Notes: generated by a model not told the origin, from the letters alone. A DNA stretch of 64,000 nucleotides from Paraoerskovia marina DSM 21750 (GCF_000701465.1 NZ_JNIY01000004.1:310001-374000); one strand, 5' to 3'; counted from the stretch's first letter, positions 44,701-54,064 are shown. Made by a program: numbers and translations.

Positions 44701-45948
44701 GTGAAGCACATCCCTGCGCACAGGCAGAACTCTGCCCGGCCGAAGGACGCGCACACCGAATCGATCACGATCGACGGCACTGAGCCTGCGCCCCGGCACC
44801 CGCGTCGCCGCAAGGCGGTCGCGCTCGTCGCCTCCGCCTTCGTCCTGGCCGGCGGCGGCACCGCCGCCTACGCCTCGACGGTGAAGACGGTCGACCTCGA
44901 CGTCGACGGCAAGACCACCACGGTCACGACGGCGGCCGGGAGCGTCGGTGGCGTCCTCGCCTCGGAGGGCATCGACGTCGACACCCGTGACCTCGTCGCC
45001 CCCGGCGTGGACACCGCGCTGGAGGACGGCGACGAGATCGTCGTGCGGACGGCGGACGAGGTCACGATCGAGCAGGACGGCGACGAGCGCTCGATCCTGA
45101 CGACGTCGGTCGACGCCGACGAGACCATCGAGCGCTACTCCGAGCGTGCGGGCGAGGACGTCCGTCTGGTCGCGTCGCGCTCCGACGCCGACGGCCGTGC
45201 CGAGCTGCCGATCGAGCTCGACACCGACGCGCCGGTGACGGTCGAGGCCGACGGGGACTCCGTCGAGGTCGACGACTCCCAGGACGTCGACACGGTGCTG
45301 GACGAGGCCGGCGTCGAGCTCGGTGACGCCGACCGCGTCGTCGTCGAGCACGACGACTCCGACGCCGAGACCCCGGTCTCGGTGGTCGTGGAGCGGGTGG
45401 AGTCGAGCGAGGAGGAGCGCACGGAGACCGTCGACTTCGAGTCGACGACCGTCGAGGACCCGGACATGTATGTCGGCGAGTCGGAGGTCCGCACCGAGGG
45501 CGAGGCCGGCGAGCGGACGATCGTCGAGGACGTCGTCACCCGCGACGGCGAGGAGATCTCCCGCGAGGAGGTCTCGAACGAGGTCACGACGGAGCCGGTC
45601 GACGAGGTGATCGCCGAGGGGTCCAAGGAGCTTCCGGGCGGGACCCCGGCGTCGAACAAGGAGCTGGGCCTCCAGATGGCGGCCGAGCGTGGCTGGACCG
45701 GGTCCGAGGCCACGTGCCTCGACAGTCTGTGGACGCGCGAGTCCGGCTGGGACGAGAACGCAGCGAACCCGACGTCGAGCGCGTTCGGGATCCCGCAGGC
45801 GCTGCCCGGCTCGAAGATGGCCTCGGCCGGTTCTGACTGGGCCACCAACCCCGCGACGCAGATCGCGTGGGGTCTGGACTACATCGCCGGCTCCTACGGG
45901 ACGCCCTGCTCCGCGTGGGCCCACTCCGAGTCCGTCGGCTGGTACTGA
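44701..45948 (+). CDS. Rpf2-type cell-wall hydrolase-like protein, second copy
   Basis: A 415-residue paralogue with the same plan: TM/signal KAVALVASAFVLAGGGTAAYA, DUF348 repeats with very acidic composition (SDADGRAELPIELDTDAPV), G5 (TVDFESTTVEDPDMYVGES) and a C domain (LDSLWTRESGWDENAAN, FGIPQALPGSKMASAGSDW, SVGWY). The C domain is nearly identical to that of the previous gene, so the two arose by duplication. It starts with GTG 44701. A weak GTGAAG-N5-GTGAAT direct repeat lies at 44543-44559. Confidence 0.85.
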   Translation: MKHIPAHRQNSARPKDAHTESITIDGTEPAPRHPRRRKAVALVASAFVLAGGGTAAYASTVKTVDLDVDGKTTTVTTAAGSVGGVLASEGIDVDTRDLVAPGVDTALEDGDEIVVRTADEVTIEQDGDERSILTTSVDADETIERYSERAGEDVRLVASRSDADGRAELPIELDTDAPVTVEADGDSVEVDDSQDVDTVLDEAGVELGDADRVVVEHDDSDAETPVSVVVERVESSEEERTETVDFESTTVEDPDMYVGESEVRTEGEAGERTIVEDVVTRDGEEISREEVSNEVTTEPVDEVIAEGSKELPGGTPASNKELGLQMAAERGWTGSEATCLDSLWTRESGWDENAANPTSSAFGIPQALPGSKMASAGSDWATNPATQIAWGLDYIAGSYGTPCSAWAHSESVGWY

Positions 45949-46038
45949 TCACTCTATTCCGGGCAGACCGCTCGCAACGGAATTATCGGACGTGAAGTCC
46001 GAAACTTCCCACCTTAGCCCTATCGGGCTTGGCAGCGT

Positions 46039-46055
46039 GTAACGAATCGGTTACG
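46039..46055 (+). promoter_or_regulatory. Candidate MtrA box upstream of the rpfB-like gene
   Basis: GTAACG-AATCG-GTTACG is a direct repeat with an 11-base period. This is the pattern reported for the response regulator MtrA, which controls rpf and other wall-hydrolase genes in actinobacteria. It lies 109 bases before the ATG. Confidence 0.5.
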
Positions 46056-46163
46056 GTCGAATGCCGCCGCATCTTCAGGCGGACACCGAGCGGGCATCCA
46101 CCGTTCGGCCGCACGGCCGCTGACCACAGTCGTGGAACCACGCGCCTACCTACGGATGACTGG

Positions 46164-47465
46164 ATGAATGTGAACAACATCAACGACGCCGGCAACCCCG
46201 ACGCACCCGAAACCGCACCCCTGGACCTGAGCGCCGTCGCGCCCGCCGAGTCCGAGGCCGAGGCGGCACCGGCAGCGCGCCGTCGCCGCCGCTGGCCCCT
46301 CGTGGCCGGCCTGGCCGCCGTGGTCGTCACCTCCGGTGGCGCCATCGCCTACGCCGACGCCCGCAAGACGATCGAGCTCGACGTCGACGGCGAGGTCACC
46401 ACCGTGACGACGATGGCCGGCTCCGTCGACGGACTGCTCGAGGAGCAGGGCGTCGACGTCGACAACCGTGACCTGGTGGCCCCCGCGGCCGACACCTCCC
46501 TCGAGGAGGGCGGCGACGTCGTCGTGCGCTACGCCAACCAGGTCGGCGTGCAGGCCGACGGCGAGCACGAGGACGTCTGGACGACGGCGCTCGACGCGGA
46601 CGAGGCGCTCGACGCCTACGCCTCGCGCGGTGACGACGTCCGCCTCGTCGCGTCGCGCTCCGACGCCGAGGGTCGCGCCGACATCCCGCTGCGGCTCGAC
46701 GTGGACGGCCCGGTGAACCTGGTCGTCGGCGGCGAGACCACCGTGGTCGACGACGGCTCGGTCGGTGTCGAGGCCATTCTCGACGAGAACGACGTCGATC
46801 TGGGCGAGGACGACCTCGTCTCCGTCGTGCGCGACGATGAGGCCGCCGCGGCAGAGGGCGTCCCCGCCGTCTCCGTGCTGGTCGAGCGCGTCGAGGTCAA
46901 GACCGAGACCGAGACCGAGGAGATCGACTTCGAGACGAAGACGGTCGAGGACCCGGACCGGTACACGGACGAGGGCACGGCCGTCGAGTCCGAGGGCACG
47001 AAGGGTGAGCGCACCATCAAGACCGAGGTCACCTACCGTGACGGCGAGGTCCAGTCCGAGGAGCTGATCTCGGACGAGGTCACCACCGAGCCGCAGGACC
47101 GCGTCCTCGTCGAGGGCACCAAGGTTCGTCCGGAGCCCGAGCCGGAGCCCGAGCCCGAGGCGACGACGTCCTCGAGCTCGTCCAGCTCCTCCAGCTCGTC
47201 GTCCTCCGCGTCGCAGGGTTCGGCACCGGCCGGTGTCTGGTCCCAGCTCGCCCAGTGCGAGTCCGGTGGCAACCCCGCGACCAACACGGGCAACGGCTAC
47301 TACGGCCTCTACCAGTTCTCCCTGCCGACCTGGCAGGCGATGGGTGGCTCCGGCCTCCCGAGCGACGCATCCGCCGCCGAGCAGACGCAGCGCGCACAGG
47401 CGCTGCAGGCTCAGTCGGGCTGGGGCCAGTGGCCCGGGTGCGCCGCGAAGCTGGGTCTTCTCTGA
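46164..47465 (+). CDS. rpfB: Resuscitation-promoting factor, RpfB-like
   Basis: A 433-residue exported peptidoglycan hydrolase: cytoplasmic basic stretch RRRRRW, signal anchor (LVAGLAAVVVTSGGAIAYA), DUF348 repeats, G5 (EIDFETKTVEDPDRYTDEG), a Glu-Pro linker (PEPEPEPEPEATT) and a poly-Ser run. It ends in a genuine Rpf transglycosylase domain (WSQLAQCESGGNPATNTGNG, GLYQFSLPTWQAMGG) with the catalytic Glu in CESGG. It cleaves the MurNAc-GlcNAc bond and promotes exit from dormancy. It lies just before rsmA-ispE, exactly as rpfB in M. tuberculosis. Confidence 0.93.
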   Translation: MNVNNINDAGNPDAPETAPLDLSAVAPAESEAEAAPAARRRRRWPLVAGLAAVVVTSGGAIAYADARKTIELDVDGEVTTVTTMAGSVDGLLEEQGVDVDNRDLVAPAADTSLEEGGDVVVRYANQVGVQADGEHEDVWTTALDADEALDAYASRGDDVRLVASRSDAEGRADIPLRLDVDGPVNLVVGGETTVVDDGSVGVEAILDENDVDLGEDDLVSVVRDDEAAAAEGVPAVSVLVERVEVKTETETEEIDFETKTVEDPDRYTDEGTAVESEGTKGERTIKTEVTYRDGEVQSEELISDEVTTEPQDRVLVEGTKVRPEPEPEPEPEATTSSSSSSSSSSSSSASQGSAPAGVWSQLAQCESGGNPATNTGNGYYGLYQFSLPTWQAMGGSGLPSDASAAEQTQRAQALQAQSGWGQWPGCAAKLGLL

Positions 47466-47509
47466 CAGACCCGCACCCTCACTGGGGCATCCGTTCTGGG
47501 GACGGACGC

Positions 47510-47555
47510 ACGACGACGGGGTGGGACTCCTGCGGGAGTCCCACCCCGTCGTCGT
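47510..47555 (+). terminator. Hairpin terminator after the rpfB-like gene
   Basis: A 21-base perfect stem (47510-47530 with 47535-47555, core ggggtgggactcc) closes loop TGCG. It separates rpfB from the leaderless rsmA promoter that begins 18 bases later. Confidence 0.88.
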
Positions 47556-47584
47556 ACCCCGAGACGCATCGGTAGGCTCAGGGC

Positions 47585-48439
47585 ATGACCGACACCTCCC
47601 CGGGCCTGCTGGGCCCCGCCGAGATCCGCGCCCTCGCGGAGCGCCTCGGCGTGCGCCCCACCAAGACGCTGGGGCAGAACTTCGTGCACGACGGCGGTAC
47701 CGTCCGCAAGATCGTGCGCGCAGCCCGCGTCGAGGCGGGCGACCGGGTGATCGAGGTCGGCCCCGGGCTCGGGTCGTTGACCCTCGGCCTGCTCGACGCC
47801 GGGGCGAGCGTCGTCGCCGTCGAGATCGACCCCGTGCTGGCGGGCCGGCTGCCGCAGACGGTCGCGGAGCGTCGGCCCGACCTGGCGGACCGGCTGACGG
47901 TGATCCTCTCCGACGCGATGGACGTGACGGAGCTGCCGGGCGAACCGCCCACGGCGCTCGTCGCGAACCTGCCGTACAACGTCGCCGTCCCCGTGCTGCT
48001 CACCGCCCTCGAGCGGTTCCCGTCCCTGGAGACGGTGCTCGTCATGGTGCAGGCCGAGGTCGCCGACCGGCTCGCGGCGCCTCCCGGCAGCCGGACCTAC
48101 GGCATCCCGTCGGCCAAGGCGGCGTGGTACGCCTCCGCACGTCGCGCCGCGACCGTCGGCCGCAACGTCTTCTGGCCTGTGCCCAACGTCGACTCCGCGC
48201 TCGTCGCCCTCGAACGCCGGGACCCGCCCGAGACGACCGCGACGCGTGAACAGGTCTTCGCCGTCGTCGACGCCGCCTTCGCCCAGCGCCGCAAGACCCT
48301 CCGGTCCGCGCTGGCGGGGATCGCCGGGTCGCCCGCCGCCGCGCAGGAGGCCTGCGAGAAGGCGGGCGTCGACCCCGGCCTGCGTGGGGAGCGGCTCGAC
48401 ATCACCGGGTTCGCCCGCATCGCCGAGGCCCTCGGATGA
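47585..48439 (+). CDS. rsmA: 16S rRNA (adenine-1518/1519 N6)-dimethyltransferase
   Basis: A 284-residue KsgA. Motifs [45 protein letters not shown] and the catalytic NLPYNVAVP are intact. It dimethylates two adenines in helix 45 late in 30S assembly. ATG 47585 sits 6 bases after TAGGCT (47573-47578). The stop overlaps the ispE start (ATGA). Confidence 0.96.
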   Translation: MTDTSPGLLGPAEIRALAERLGVRPTKTLGQNFVHDGGTVRKIVRAARVEAGDRVIEVGPGLGSLTLGLLDAGASVVAVEIDPVLAGRLPQTVAERRPDLADRLTVILSDAMDVTELPGEPPTALVANLPYNVAVPVLLTALERFPSLETVLVMVQAEVADRLAAPPGSRTYGIPSAKAAWYASARRAATVGRNVFWPVPNVDSALVALERRDPPETTATREQVFAVVDAAFAQRRKTLRSALAGIAGSPAAAQEACEKAGVDPGLRGERLDITGFARIAEALG

Positions 48440-49368
48440 CGCGGGTGCACGTGCGCGCGCCCGGCAAGGTCAACCTCTCCCTCCGGGTCGCGGCGCTGCA
48501 GGACGACGGCTACCACCCGCTCGTGACGACCTTCCAGGCCGTCTCGCTGTTCGAGGACGTGGAGGTCGGCGACACCGAGCCGGGCGCGGGGATCTCGATC
48601 TCCGTCACCGGGCCCCATGCCGACGTCGTCCCGACCGACAGCAGCAACCTCGCCTGGCAGGCGGCCGAGCTCGTCGCCGCGGCAGCGGGGGTGGACCCCG
48701 ACGTGCACATCGAGATCACCAAGGGCGTCCCCGTCGGCGGCGGGATGGCCGGCGGGTCGGCTGACGGTGCCGCGACGCTCGTGGCGTGCAACGCCCTGTG
48801 GTCCGCGGGCCTGTCCCAGACCGACCTGTCTGACCTCGCCGCACGCCTCGGCTCCGACGTGCCGTTCGGGCTCGTCGGGAACACCGCCGTCGGCACCGGG
48901 CGCGGGCACCTGCTGACACCCGCGATGTCTCGCGCCGACCTGCACTGGGTGTTCGCGGTCCGGGACGAGGGCCTGTCCACCGGCGCCGTCTACAGAGCGT
49001 ACGACGAGCACGTCGGCGGACCCGCGCACGTGAGCCCCGACGACGACGCGGCCCTGCTCTCAGCACTGCGCTCCGGGGACGCGGCCGCCGTCGGCGCCGC
49101 CCTGCACAACGACCTGCAGGCCGCGTCGCTCGCGCTCGCGCCGCACCTGCGGCGCACCCTCGAGCTCGCGACCGAGGCCGGGGCGCTCGGCGCACTGATC
49201 TCCGGGTCCGGGCCCACGGTCGCGGCACTCGCCGGGGACCTGCGGCACGCGCACGCGATCGCCGCCGCCTGGAACGCCGCGGGCGTCGCCGACCAGGTGC
49301 ACCTGGCCACCGGCCCGGTCCACGGAGCGCGTATCGTCACGCACGTCGGCCCCGAGCGTCACCCCTGA
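48436..49368 (+). CDS. ispE: 4-diphosphocytidyl-2-C-methyl-D-erythritol kinase
   Basis: A 310-residue GHMP kinase of the MEP isoprenoid pathway. Motifs: [20 protein letters not shown], the phosphate loop [15 protein letters not shown], and the C-terminal [14 protein letters not shown]. It supplies isoprenoids, including the polyprenyl carriers used by Pmt and wall synthesis. It is translationally coupled to rsmA. Confidence 0.96.
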   Translation: MTRVHVRAPGKVNLSLRVAALQDDGYHPLVTTFQAVSLFEDVEVGDTEPGAGISISVTGPHADVVPTDSSNLAWQAAELVAAAAGVDPDVHIEITKGVPVGGGMAGGSADGAATLVACNALWSAGLSQTDLSDLAARLGSDVPFGLVGNTAVGTGRGHLLTPAMSRADLHWVFAVRDEGLSTGAVYRAYDEHVGGPAHVSPDDDAALLSALRSGDAAAVGAALHNDLQAASLALAPHLRRTLELATEAGALGALISGSGPTVAALAGDLRHAHAIAAAWNAAGVADQVHLATGPVHGARIVTHVGPERHP

Positions 49369-49414
49369 CGCGACCGCCCGCGCCGACCACTCACCACCAC
49401 CAGGACGGACACGC

Positions 49415-51253
49415 ATGGCTCACCTGCTCGGCGCCGACGGCATCTCACTGACCGTCGGCACCCGCACCCTGCTCGACGGCATCTCCCTCGGGCTCGACGA
49501 CGGCGACCGGATCGGCGTCGTCGGACCCAACGGTGCCGGCAAGTCGACGCTGCTCCGTCTCCTCGGCGGCACCCAGGCGCCGGACGCGGGCCGTGTCACG
49601 ACCGCCGGGGGAACCCGCGTCTCGATGCTCGTCCAGCGTGACGAGTCGCCCGCCGGCGCCACCATCCGCGACCTCGTCCACGGATCTGCCCAGACCCACG
49701 AGTGGGCCTCGGACGCCGGGATCCGCTCGGTGCACGAGGGGCTGCTGGCCGACCTCGACCTCGACGCACCGGCCACGCACCTGTCCGGCGGGCAGCGGCG
49801 TCGGGTGGCGCTCGCGGCGCTGCTCGTCGACGACCCCGACGTGCTGCTGCTGGACGAGCCGACCAACCACCTCGACGTCGAGGGGGTCGCCTGGCTCGCC
49901 GACCACCTGGCACGCCGCTACGGCCGCCCCGGTGCCCGCGGGGCGCTCGTCGTCGTCACCCACGACCGCTGGTTCCTCGACGCCGTGTGCGAGCGCACCT
50001 GGGAGGTGCGCGGCGACGGCGAGATCGACGCCTACGACGGCGGGTACGCCGCCTACATCCTGGCGCGCGCCGAGCGTGCCCGGGCGGCCGCCGTCGTCGC
50101 GGAGAAGCGCAACAACCTGCTGCGCAAGGAGCTCGCCTGGCTCAAGCGCGGCGCCCCGGCCCGGACGTCGAAGCCGAAGTTCCGGCTCGACGCCGCGGCC
50201 GCCCTGATCGACGACGAGCCGCCGCCGCGCGACTCGATGGAGCTGACCCGGACGGCGACCAAGCGGCTCGGCAAGGACGTGCTGGACCTCGAGGACGTCA
50301 CCGTCCGCGTCCAGCCGCGCACCGAGGCCGAGCGCGAGCGGACGCTCCTCGACGACGTGACGTGGCGCCTCGGGCCTGGGGACCGGTACGGCGTCGTCGG
50401 GGTCAACGGCGCGGGCAAGACGACGCTCCTCGCGCTTCTCGCGGGGCGTCGACAGCCGGACGAGGGCAGGGTGAAGCGGGGCAAGACCGTCGTCGTGGCC
50501 GAGCTGACGCAGGACGTCGCCGAGCTGGACGACGTCGGGCACCTCAAGCCTGTCGAGGTGCTCGAGCGGGAGCAGGGGACGGTCGTCGTCGACGGCAAGG
50601 AGCTCACCGCGGGGCAGCTGACCGAAAAGCTCGGGTTCACGCGCGACCGCGCGCACACCGCCGTCCGCGAGCTCTCCGGAGGGGAGCGCCGCCGGCTGCA
50701 GCTGCTGCGACTGCTGGTCGCGGAGCCCAACGTGCTGCTGCTCGACGAGCCGACGAACGACCTCGACACCGACACGCTCGCCGCGCTCGAGGACCTGCTC
50801 GACGGGTACCCGGGGACGCTGATCGTGGTCTCGCACGACCGGTACCTGCTGGAACGCGTGGCCGACCGTCAGGTGGCCCTCTTCGGGGACGGCTCGATCC
50901 GTGACCTGCCCGGGGGCGTCGAGCAGTACCTGCAGATGCGCGCCGACGGGGTGGGGGCGTCGGGGGACGCGTCCACGGCGGCAGCCGCCGCGCCCGCCGC
51001 GTCCGCCTCCGAGCCCGCCGAGGCCGCGGGCCCGACACCGGCGGAGGTCCGTGCGGCGAAGAAGGAGATCGCCCGGATCGAGCGTCGTCTGCAGCGGATC
51101 TCGGAGGCCGAGGCCAAGCTGCACACGAAGATGGCCGAGCAGGCGACGGACCACGCCGCCGTGACGGCGCTGAACGAGGAGCTGCGCGCGCTGGCCACCG
51201 AGAAGGAGTCGCTCGAGGAGGAGTGGATGCTCGCGGCCGACGTCGCGGGCTGA
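49415..51253 (+). CDS. ABC-F family ATPase (Uup-like)
   Basis: A 612-residue soluble protein with two ABC domains and no TM segment. Walker A: GPNGAGKST and GVNGAGKTT. Signatures: LSGGQRRR and LSGGERRR. Walker B: LLLDEPTNHLD and LLLDEPTNDLD. A P-site-interaction linker lies between (KRNNLLRKELAWLKRG), and the C terminus is a Uup-type coiled coil (about 545-605; IARIERRLQRISEAEAKLH) after an Ala-rich hinge. Such proteins act on the ribosome or branched DNA. The usual downstream neighbour of ispE in Micrococcales. Confidence 0.92.
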   Translation: MAHLLGADGISLTVGTRTLLDGISLGLDDGDRIGVVGPNGAGKSTLLRLLGGTQAPDAGRVTTAGGTRVSMLVQRDESPAGATIRDLVHGSAQTHEWASDAGIRSVHEGLLADLDLDAPATHLSGGQRRRVALAALLVDDPDVLLLDEPTNHLDVEGVAWLADHLARRYGRPGARGALVVVTHDRWFLDAVCERTWEVRGDGEIDAYDGGYAAYILARAERARAAAVVAEKRNNLLRKELAWLKRGAPARTSKPKFRLDAAAALIDDEPPPRDSMELTRTATKRLGKDVLDLEDVTVRVQPRTEAERERTLLDDVTWRLGPGDRYGVVGVNGAGKTTLLALLAGRRQPDEGRVKRGKTVVVAELTQDVAELDDVGHLKPVEVLEREQGTVVVDGKELTAGQLTEKLGFTRDRAHTAVRELSGGERRRLQLLRLLVAEPNVLLLDEPTNDLDTDTLAALEDLLDGYPGTLIVVSHDRYLLERVADRQVALFGDGSIRDLPGGVEQYLQMRADGVGASGDASTAAAAAPAASASEPAEAAGPTPAEVRAAKKEIARIERRLQRISEAEAKLHTKMAEQATDHAAVTALNEELRALATEKESLEEEWMLAADVAG

Positions 51254-51295
51254 GATCTTCGGCAGACAACTGTGATCTACCACTAGAGTTGCGCC

Positions 51296-51793
51296 GTGAC
51301 CGCCGACGAACCGCAAAGTCCGAAGCCGGAGCCTCGACGTCGTCCCGCGGCGGTCTGGCTCGTGCTGTCGGGGGAGCGCGGGACGAGCGGCGCGGTGCTC
51401 GCGTGGACGGTCGTCGCCGTGCTCGCGGTGGCCGCGTTCGTCTCCGGCGTGCTGTTCCCGTTGCTCTTCGTCGGTTCGGTCACCGGCGTCGGCCGGATCC
51501 TGCTGCGGTCGGACGCACATACGGTGACCACCCGGTGCGTGCTGATCGGCTCCGGCCTGGTGGTCTGTCTGGCCGTGCTCTACCAGTGGTGGGCGTTCGG
51601 AGTGATCATCGACAACGACCACCTTCCCGGCCGGCCCCCGGGGACCGAGGAGCACTGGTCGGTCCTCGCCTACGGGCTGCTGCTCGCCGGGATCGTCGGC
51701 TTCGTGGCCTCGGTCGTGGTCGTCCTGCTGCGCGAGCGAGCAGCCGACCTGGCTCGCGCGGGCGAGAGCGCCGACGCTCGGCCCCCGTCATGA
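51296..51793 (+). CDS. Small conserved membrane protein
   Basis: A 165-residue protein with four predicted TM segments (LAWTVVAVLAVAAFVSGVLF, a short second at about 52-70, CVLIGSGLVVCLAVLYQWWA, YGLLLAGIVGFVASVVVVLL). The basic Pro-rich N terminus and polar C terminus are both probably cytoplasmic. GTG 51296 follows TAGAGT (51284-51289) by 6 bases. No family recognised. Confidence 0.65.
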   Translation: MTADEPQSPKPEPRRRPAAVWLVLSGERGTSGAVLAWTVVAVLAVAAFVSGVLFPLLFVGSVTGVGRILLRSDAHTVTTRCVLIGSGLVVCLAVLYQWWAFGVIIDNDHLPGRPPGTEEHWSVLAYGLLLAGIVGFVASVVVVLLRERAADLARAGESADARPPS

Positions 51794-51827
51794 ACCTCGT
51801 CGCCGACCCCGCTCGGACCGGAACGCG

Positions 51828-52241
51828 CTATGGCCTGATCTCGACCTCGGTCTGGTAGGCGGCGCACGAGCCCTCGTCGCTGCACTCGTCGAACGTGCTG
51901 CCGGAGACGACCAAGGACGCCGGTCCGCCGGGGAAGGCGCTCGGGACGGGAATCTCCGTCGAGAAGCTGCCGTCCGCCGCGACGTCGGTGACGACGGGCT
52001 CGGTCGACGTGTCGGTCAGGACCTCGCTGTGCAGCACCAGGGTGTACGTGCGGTCGGTGCCCGTCGCACACGCCGCGGCGGGGCTGCTGACGATCACGCC
52101 CTCGCCCGGGGCCACGGTCGTCGACGAGACCTCGAGCGGCTCGGGCAGGCAGTCACCGGGGGAGGCGCTGCAGGCCGTCAGCGTGCACGCCACGACGGCC
52201 ACGACGGCCAGGACGCTCGCGACCGCGACGATCCGTGTCAT
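51828..52241 (-). CDS. Small secreted lipoprotein of unknown function
   Basis: A 137-residue protein with a signal peptide and lipobox CTLTAC (lipidated Cys near 24). The mature part is beta-rich with a possible Ig-like segment (EVSSTTVAPGEGVIVSSPAA, VTDVAADGSFSTEIPVP) and four to five further cysteines that may form disulfides. ATG 52241 lies 6 bases after TACGTT on the minus strand, supporting expression. Confidence 0.6.
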   Translation of the reverse strand: MTRIVAVASVLAVVAVVACTLTACSASPGDCLPEPLEVSSTTVAPGEGVIVSSPAAACATGTDRTYTLVLHSEVLTDTSTEPVVTDVAADGSFSTEIPVPSAFPGGPASLVVSGSTFDECSDEGSCAAYQTEVEIRP

Positions 52242-52292
52242 GCGCTCAACGTAGCGAGGCGCGGTGCCGCTGTCCCGGCGTGACCGACATCG

Positions 52293-53390
52293 TCATCGAC
52301 TCGTGCCCTCGCGCGGGGTGGCGAGCAGGCCGGCGGCCGTCATGACCAGGAGCACGCCGAGCAGCAGGAGCAGGGACGCCGTCCAGCCTCCCGAGGCCTC
52401 GTGCGCGGCACCGAAGAGCGACGGCCCCGTCGCGGCGATCGCGTAGCCGACGGTCTGCACGACGGCGGAGGTCTGCCGAGCCTCGCCGACGGTCCGGGCG
52501 CGCTGCACGATCACCGTGAAGATCACCGTGAAGTTGCCGCCCTGGGCGGCGCCGGCGAGCCCGACCCAGAGGGGCCAGAAGGCCGGGGCGACCAGCAGGC
52601 CGACAGGGAGCGCGACCCATGCGGCGGCGATCACCACGAACACGGGCCGTGCACCGACCCCGCGCCCGAGGGCCAGGGGGACACCGAGAGCCCCGGCCAC
52701 CGCGAAGAGCTGGAAGAGCGACGCCGCGCCCCCGGCAGCGCCGGCCCCGATGCCGAGGACGTCCTGCAGCAGGGACGGCATCCACGCGGTCGCCGCGAAG
52801 TACCCGAAGGACTGGCCGCCGAACATCACCGCGAGGATCCACGTCATCGGCCGACGCAGCACCGACCCGGTCTCCGCGTCGACCGGGGCGAGGCGTGGGG
52901 GCTGCACGGCCCCGACCTGCTCGGCACGCTGCCGTGCGGCGAGCCGCCAGGGGATCCAGGCGACCGGGACCAGCACGGTCCAGGCGACGAGTGCCCACTG
53001 CCAGCCGACGGCCTCGGCCAGCGGTGCCGTGAGCGCCGTCGCGAACACGGAGCCGATGTTGAGCGCGGACGTGTACATGCCCGTGACGGTGCTCGCGGAC
53101 CCGGGGAAGTCGCGGCGGATGACGGTCGGGACCGCGATGTTGCCCGCCGTGATCGCCACGCCGATGAGGGTGGTACCGACGACCGCTCCCGCGAACGAGC
53201 CCGACGACCGCAGGATCGTGCCGAGCAGGATCGTCAGGAGCGAGAGGGAGACGACCTTCTCGATGCCGAGGCGCTCGATCAGGGCCGAGGCCGCGGGAGC
53301 GGCGACCGCGAAGCAGAGGACGGGCAGCCCCGTCAGGACCCCGACCCCGGCGGCGGACAGACCCAGGCCCGCCGCGACGTCGTCGACCAC
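52293..53390 (-). CDS. MFS transporter, CynX/NimT family (start unresolved)
   Basis: At least 365 residues with about eleven TM helices (GVGVLTGLPVLCFAVAAP, TLIGVAITAGNIAVPTVIRR, MFGGQSFGYFAATAWMPSLL). This subfamily includes cyanate and 2-nitroimidazole exporters. The GTG at 53390 is the first standard start, but the same frame continues upstream with the expected first TM segment (LLLAAVLLYALNLRAPITAL). It has no ATG, GTG or TTG before an upstream stop, only CTG codons (e.g. 53480). The true N terminus is therefore probably about 30 residues longer. It is likely controlled by the MarR gene directly upstream. Confidence 0.8.
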   Translation of the reverse strand: MVDDVAAGLGLSAAGVGVLTGLPVLCFAVAAPAASALIERLGIEKVVSLSLLTILLGTILRSSGSFAGAVVGTTLIGVAITAGNIAVPTVIRRDFPGSASTVTGMYTSALNIGSVFATALTAPLAEAVGWQWALVAWTVLVPVAWIPWRLAARQRAEQVGAVQPPRLAPVDAETGSVLRRPMTWILAVMFGGQSFGYFAATAWMPSLLQDVLGIGAGAAGGAASLFQLFAVAGALGVPLALGRGVGARPVFVVIAAAWVALPVGLLVAPAFWPLWVGLAGAAQGGNFTVIFTVIVQRARTVGEARQTSAVVQTVGYAIAATGPSLFGAAHEASGGWTASLLLLLGVLLVMTAAGLLATPREGTSR

Positions 53391-53508
53391 CGGGGCGAGC
53401 GCAGTGATGGGTGCGCGCAGGTTGAGGGCGTAGAGGAGGACGGCAGCCAGGAGGAGCCCATGGACGCCGCCGGGCGGCAGTCGTGGGGATCGACCGGTGG
53501 TGGGCGGG

Positions 53509-54015
53509 TCAGCCGTCGAACTGTCCGACGACGGTGCGCAGCAGGTCCGCGAGCCGCGGGCGCTCGGCCGGGTCCAGGGCGTCGAGGATCCGGGACTCGA
53601 CGTCGAGGAGGTCGCTCATAGCGGCATCGACGCGGGCGCGCCCCTCGGGCGTGAGCTGGACGAGCACCCCGCGGCGGTCGTCGGGGGACCGGTGGCGTTC
53701 GACGAAGCGACGCGCCTCGAGCCGGTCGATGCGGTTGGTCATGGTGCCGCTGGTCACGAGGGTCTGGGTGATCAGCGCCCCGGGGGAGAGCCGGTACGGG
53801 TCGCCCGACCGGCGCAGGGCCGACAGGACGTCGAACTCCCACGTCTCGAGCTGCTCGCGGGCAAACGCGCTGCGTCGTGCGAGGTCGAGGTGGCGCGCGA
53901 GGCGAGAGACGCGCGAGAACACGGTCAGGGGTTCGACGTCCAGGTCCGGGCGTTCGCGCTGCCAGGCGTCGACGATGCGGTCGACCTCGTCGGCCCCCGC
54001 TGCGTGCGTGTCCAT
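53509..54015 (-). CDS. MarR-family transcriptional regulator
   Basis: A 168-residue winged-helix regulator: LETWEFDVLSALRRSG, TQTLVTSGTMTNRIDRLEARRFVERH and the wing SPDDRRGVLVQLTPEGRA. It is co-directional with the MFS gene and probably represses both through palindromes at its own promoter. ATG 54015 is 7 bases after TAGGCT (54023-54028, minus strand). Confidence 0.92.
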   Translation of the reverse strand: MDTHAAGADEVDRIVDAWQRERPDLDVEPLTVFSRVSRLARHLDLARRSAFAREQLETWEFDVLSALRRSGDPYRLSPGALITQTLVTSGTMTNRIDRLEARRFVERHRSPDDRRGVLVQLTPEGRARVDAAMSDLLDVESRILDALDPAERPRLADLLRTVVGQFDG

Positions 54016-54037
54016 GCGGGTGAGCCTAACCCAGGTC

Positions 54038-54060
54038 TCTTGATGTCAAGAGTCTTGACA
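54038..54060. promoter_or_regulatory. MarR operator: two overlapping perfect palindromes
   Basis: TCTTGA-TG-TCAAGA (54038-54051) overlaps TGTCAAGA-G-TCTTGACA (54044-54060). On the minus strand they cover the -35 region (CTTGAC) of the marR promoter, whose -10 is TAGGCT. This fits autorepression. Confidence 0.75.
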
Positions 54061-54064
54061 GTGC

